Shown: in pieces, positions 34,550-35,437 of the stretch | Layout: the number at the start of each line of letters is the position of its first letter | How positions within the stretch are numbered: position 1 is the stretch's first letter | From: an uncultured Prochlorococcus sp. | GTDB lineage: Bacteria > Cyanobacteriota > Cyanobacteriia > PCC-6307 > Cyanobiaceae | Length of the DNA: 35,437 bases | NCBI GenBank assembly: GCA_902617605.1 | Contig: CACMXO010000010.1 | Coordinates: 1-35,437 of the forward strand | Direction of reading: 5' to 3' | Made by a program: the position numbers and the translations under genes | Notes under the pieces: model-generated | The model's database searches: none | The model's input: only the letters and a program-made list of their open reading frames with translations | What the model was told of the DNA's origin: nothing

Positions 34550-35437
34550 CTAATCTTCTGCCCATATATATTTAGTTAATTCTTCTGAAGGAGGTTCGGG
34601 TGCTTCAATAGCATTTTTAACAGACTCAGATATCTCTGAATCAATTTTCTTTTCAATAATTTTTAATTCTTCTTCGGTTGCAAATTTACCATCAATAATT
34701 TCTTGAGCTAATTTCTTAATAGGATCTCTTTTGCCCCAAAACTCCTTCTCTTTTTCAGACCTTAATTCATCTGGATCTGCAAGAGAATGCCCCCTATATC
34801 TATATGTTAAACATTCTAAAAGTGTAGGACCTTCTCCTGCTCTTGCGCGCTCAATTGCTCTTTGTGCCGCTCCTCTTACTGCTAATACATCCATTCCATC
34901 AACTTCCTCGCCGTGCATACCAAAAGCAGACGCTTTTCTCCAGATTTCAGGATTACTAGTAGCTCTATCATGAGCCATACCTATAGCCCATTTATTATTT
35001 TCAACAACAAAAATTATGGGTAATTTCCATAACTGAGCCATATTTAAACATTCAAAAAATTGCCCATTATTGCAAGTTCCATCCCCAAAGAATGCTGCAG
35101 TTACAGAATCACAATTACTATTACCAGCAACTTCCTTTTTGTATTTACTTGAAAAGGCTGCCCCTAAGGCAACTGGAATTCCCTCTCCAATAAATGCATA
35201 TCCTCCGAGTAAGTGATGCTCTCTTGAAAATAAGTGCATTGATCCACCTCGGCCTTTGCTACAACCAGTGGCTTTACCAAAAAGTTCACTCATTACTTCA
35301 AATGAGGGAACACCCGCACTTAGTGCATGAACATGATCGCGATAGGTACTACAAAACCAATCATGTTTCTTTTTCATGGCGCCAATTACTCCCGTGCTTA
35401 TAGCCTCTTGCCCGTTATATAAATGTACGAAACCAAA
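34550..35437 (-). CDS. pdhA: Pyruvate dehydrogenase E1 alpha subunit, 5' end cut by window
   Basis: The frame is open to the right edge; the part before 35377 reads [20 protein letters not shown], which is the conserved N-terminal region of E1-alpha, so the real start lies outside. The TPP-binding motif is [18 protein letters not shown], followed by [15 protein letters not shown], and [18 protein letters not shown] and [15 protein letters not shown] (phosphorylation-loop-like region) are also visible. It decarboxylates pyruvate with E1-beta and feeds acetyl-CoA synthesis; its E3 partner is lpdA in this window. It ends one base from the sigma factor gene, which converges on it. Confidence 0.95.
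   Translation of the reverse strand, partial: FGFVHLYNGQEAISTGVIGAMKKKHDWFCSTYRDHVHALSAGVPSFEVMSELFGKATGCSKGRGGSMHLFSREHHLLGGYAFIGEGIPVALGAAFSSKYKKEVAGNSNCDSVTAAFFGDGTCNNGQFFECLNMAQLWKLPIIFVVENNKWAIGMAHDRATSNPEIWRKASAFGMHGEEVDGMDVLAVRGAAQRAIERARAGEGPTLLECLTYRYRGHSLADPDELRSEKEKEFWGKRDPIKKLAQEIIDGKFATEEELKIIEKKIDSEISESVKNAIEAPEPPSEELTKYIWAED

Noticed and set aside
1-35437. Mobile element, prophage, CRISPR array or genomic island
   Set aside because: No transposase, integrase, phage or Cas motif and no regular direct repeat was found; gene content and base composition are uniform core genome. The tRNA genes are not flanked by integrase or repeated ends.

Overview
This is a 35.4 kb piece of a very AT-rich, compact bacterial chromosome. 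The gene content points to a marine picocyanobacterium, most likely a high-light-type Prochlorococcus. The evidence is an Hli protein with the chlorophyll-binding helix, a ClpR-ClpP pair, the cyanobacterial ftsQ/ftsZ order, a Ni-type superoxide dismutase with its maturation protease, short intergenic gaps and many short lineage-type hypothetical proteins. I assign this from the sequence alone and do not name a strain. Nearly everything is ordinary core genome. I see no transposase, integrase, CRISPR array, phage module or biosynthetic island.

Layout. 1-2050 (-) glycogen debranching enzyme glgX. 2051-2675 is the one large gene-poor gap and holds hairpins ahead of hup (HU protein, +). 3090-4221 carries four small secreted or membrane proteins of unknown function, and the last of these follows an hli gene on the minus strand. 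4515-9077 (-) holds cobD, ilvC, the clpR/clpP pair and a membrane PIN-TRAM protein. 9174-11163 holds hemW (+) and panB (-), converging. 11212-11305 is the signal recognition particle RNA (+). 11321-16232 (-) is a division and cell-wall block: miaB, ddl, a membrane protein, ftsQ and ftsZ, preceded by tRNA-His. 16507-19136 (+) pairs a cytosine-deaminase-like amidohydrolase with a GlcD-like FAD oxidoreductase. 19133-21639 (-) is folC, argD and tRNA-Leu(CAA). 21918-22132 (+) holds two overlapping genes of about 35 codons behind a perfect dyad. 22170-23540 (-) is murA. 23728-26921 (+) is a SpoU-type RNA methyltransferase, lpdA and trpC. 26977-28481 is a nickel/superoxide module: a UreH/NicO-like permease (+) facing sodX and sodN (-). 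28560-35437 holds an FKBP isomerase (-), lnt (+), mnmA (-), nnr (+), a group 2 sigma factor (+) and pdhA (-), which runs off the right edge.

Working together. FtsZ, FtsQ, Ddl and MurA serve division and peptidoglycan synthesis. LpdA and PdhA are E3 and E1-alpha of pyruvate dehydrogenase, encoded about 9 kb apart. The permease, SodX and SodN form a plausible nickel supply, processing and enzyme set.

The points most worth a second look are: two genes (sodX and the SpoU methyltransferase) whose conserved N-termini lie upstream of any ATG/GTG/TTG start; the dyad plus two tiny overlapping membrane-protein genes at 21807-22132; the structured leader in front of hup; hairpins between murA and the methyltransferase; and the deaminase/oxidoreductase pair of unknown substrate.
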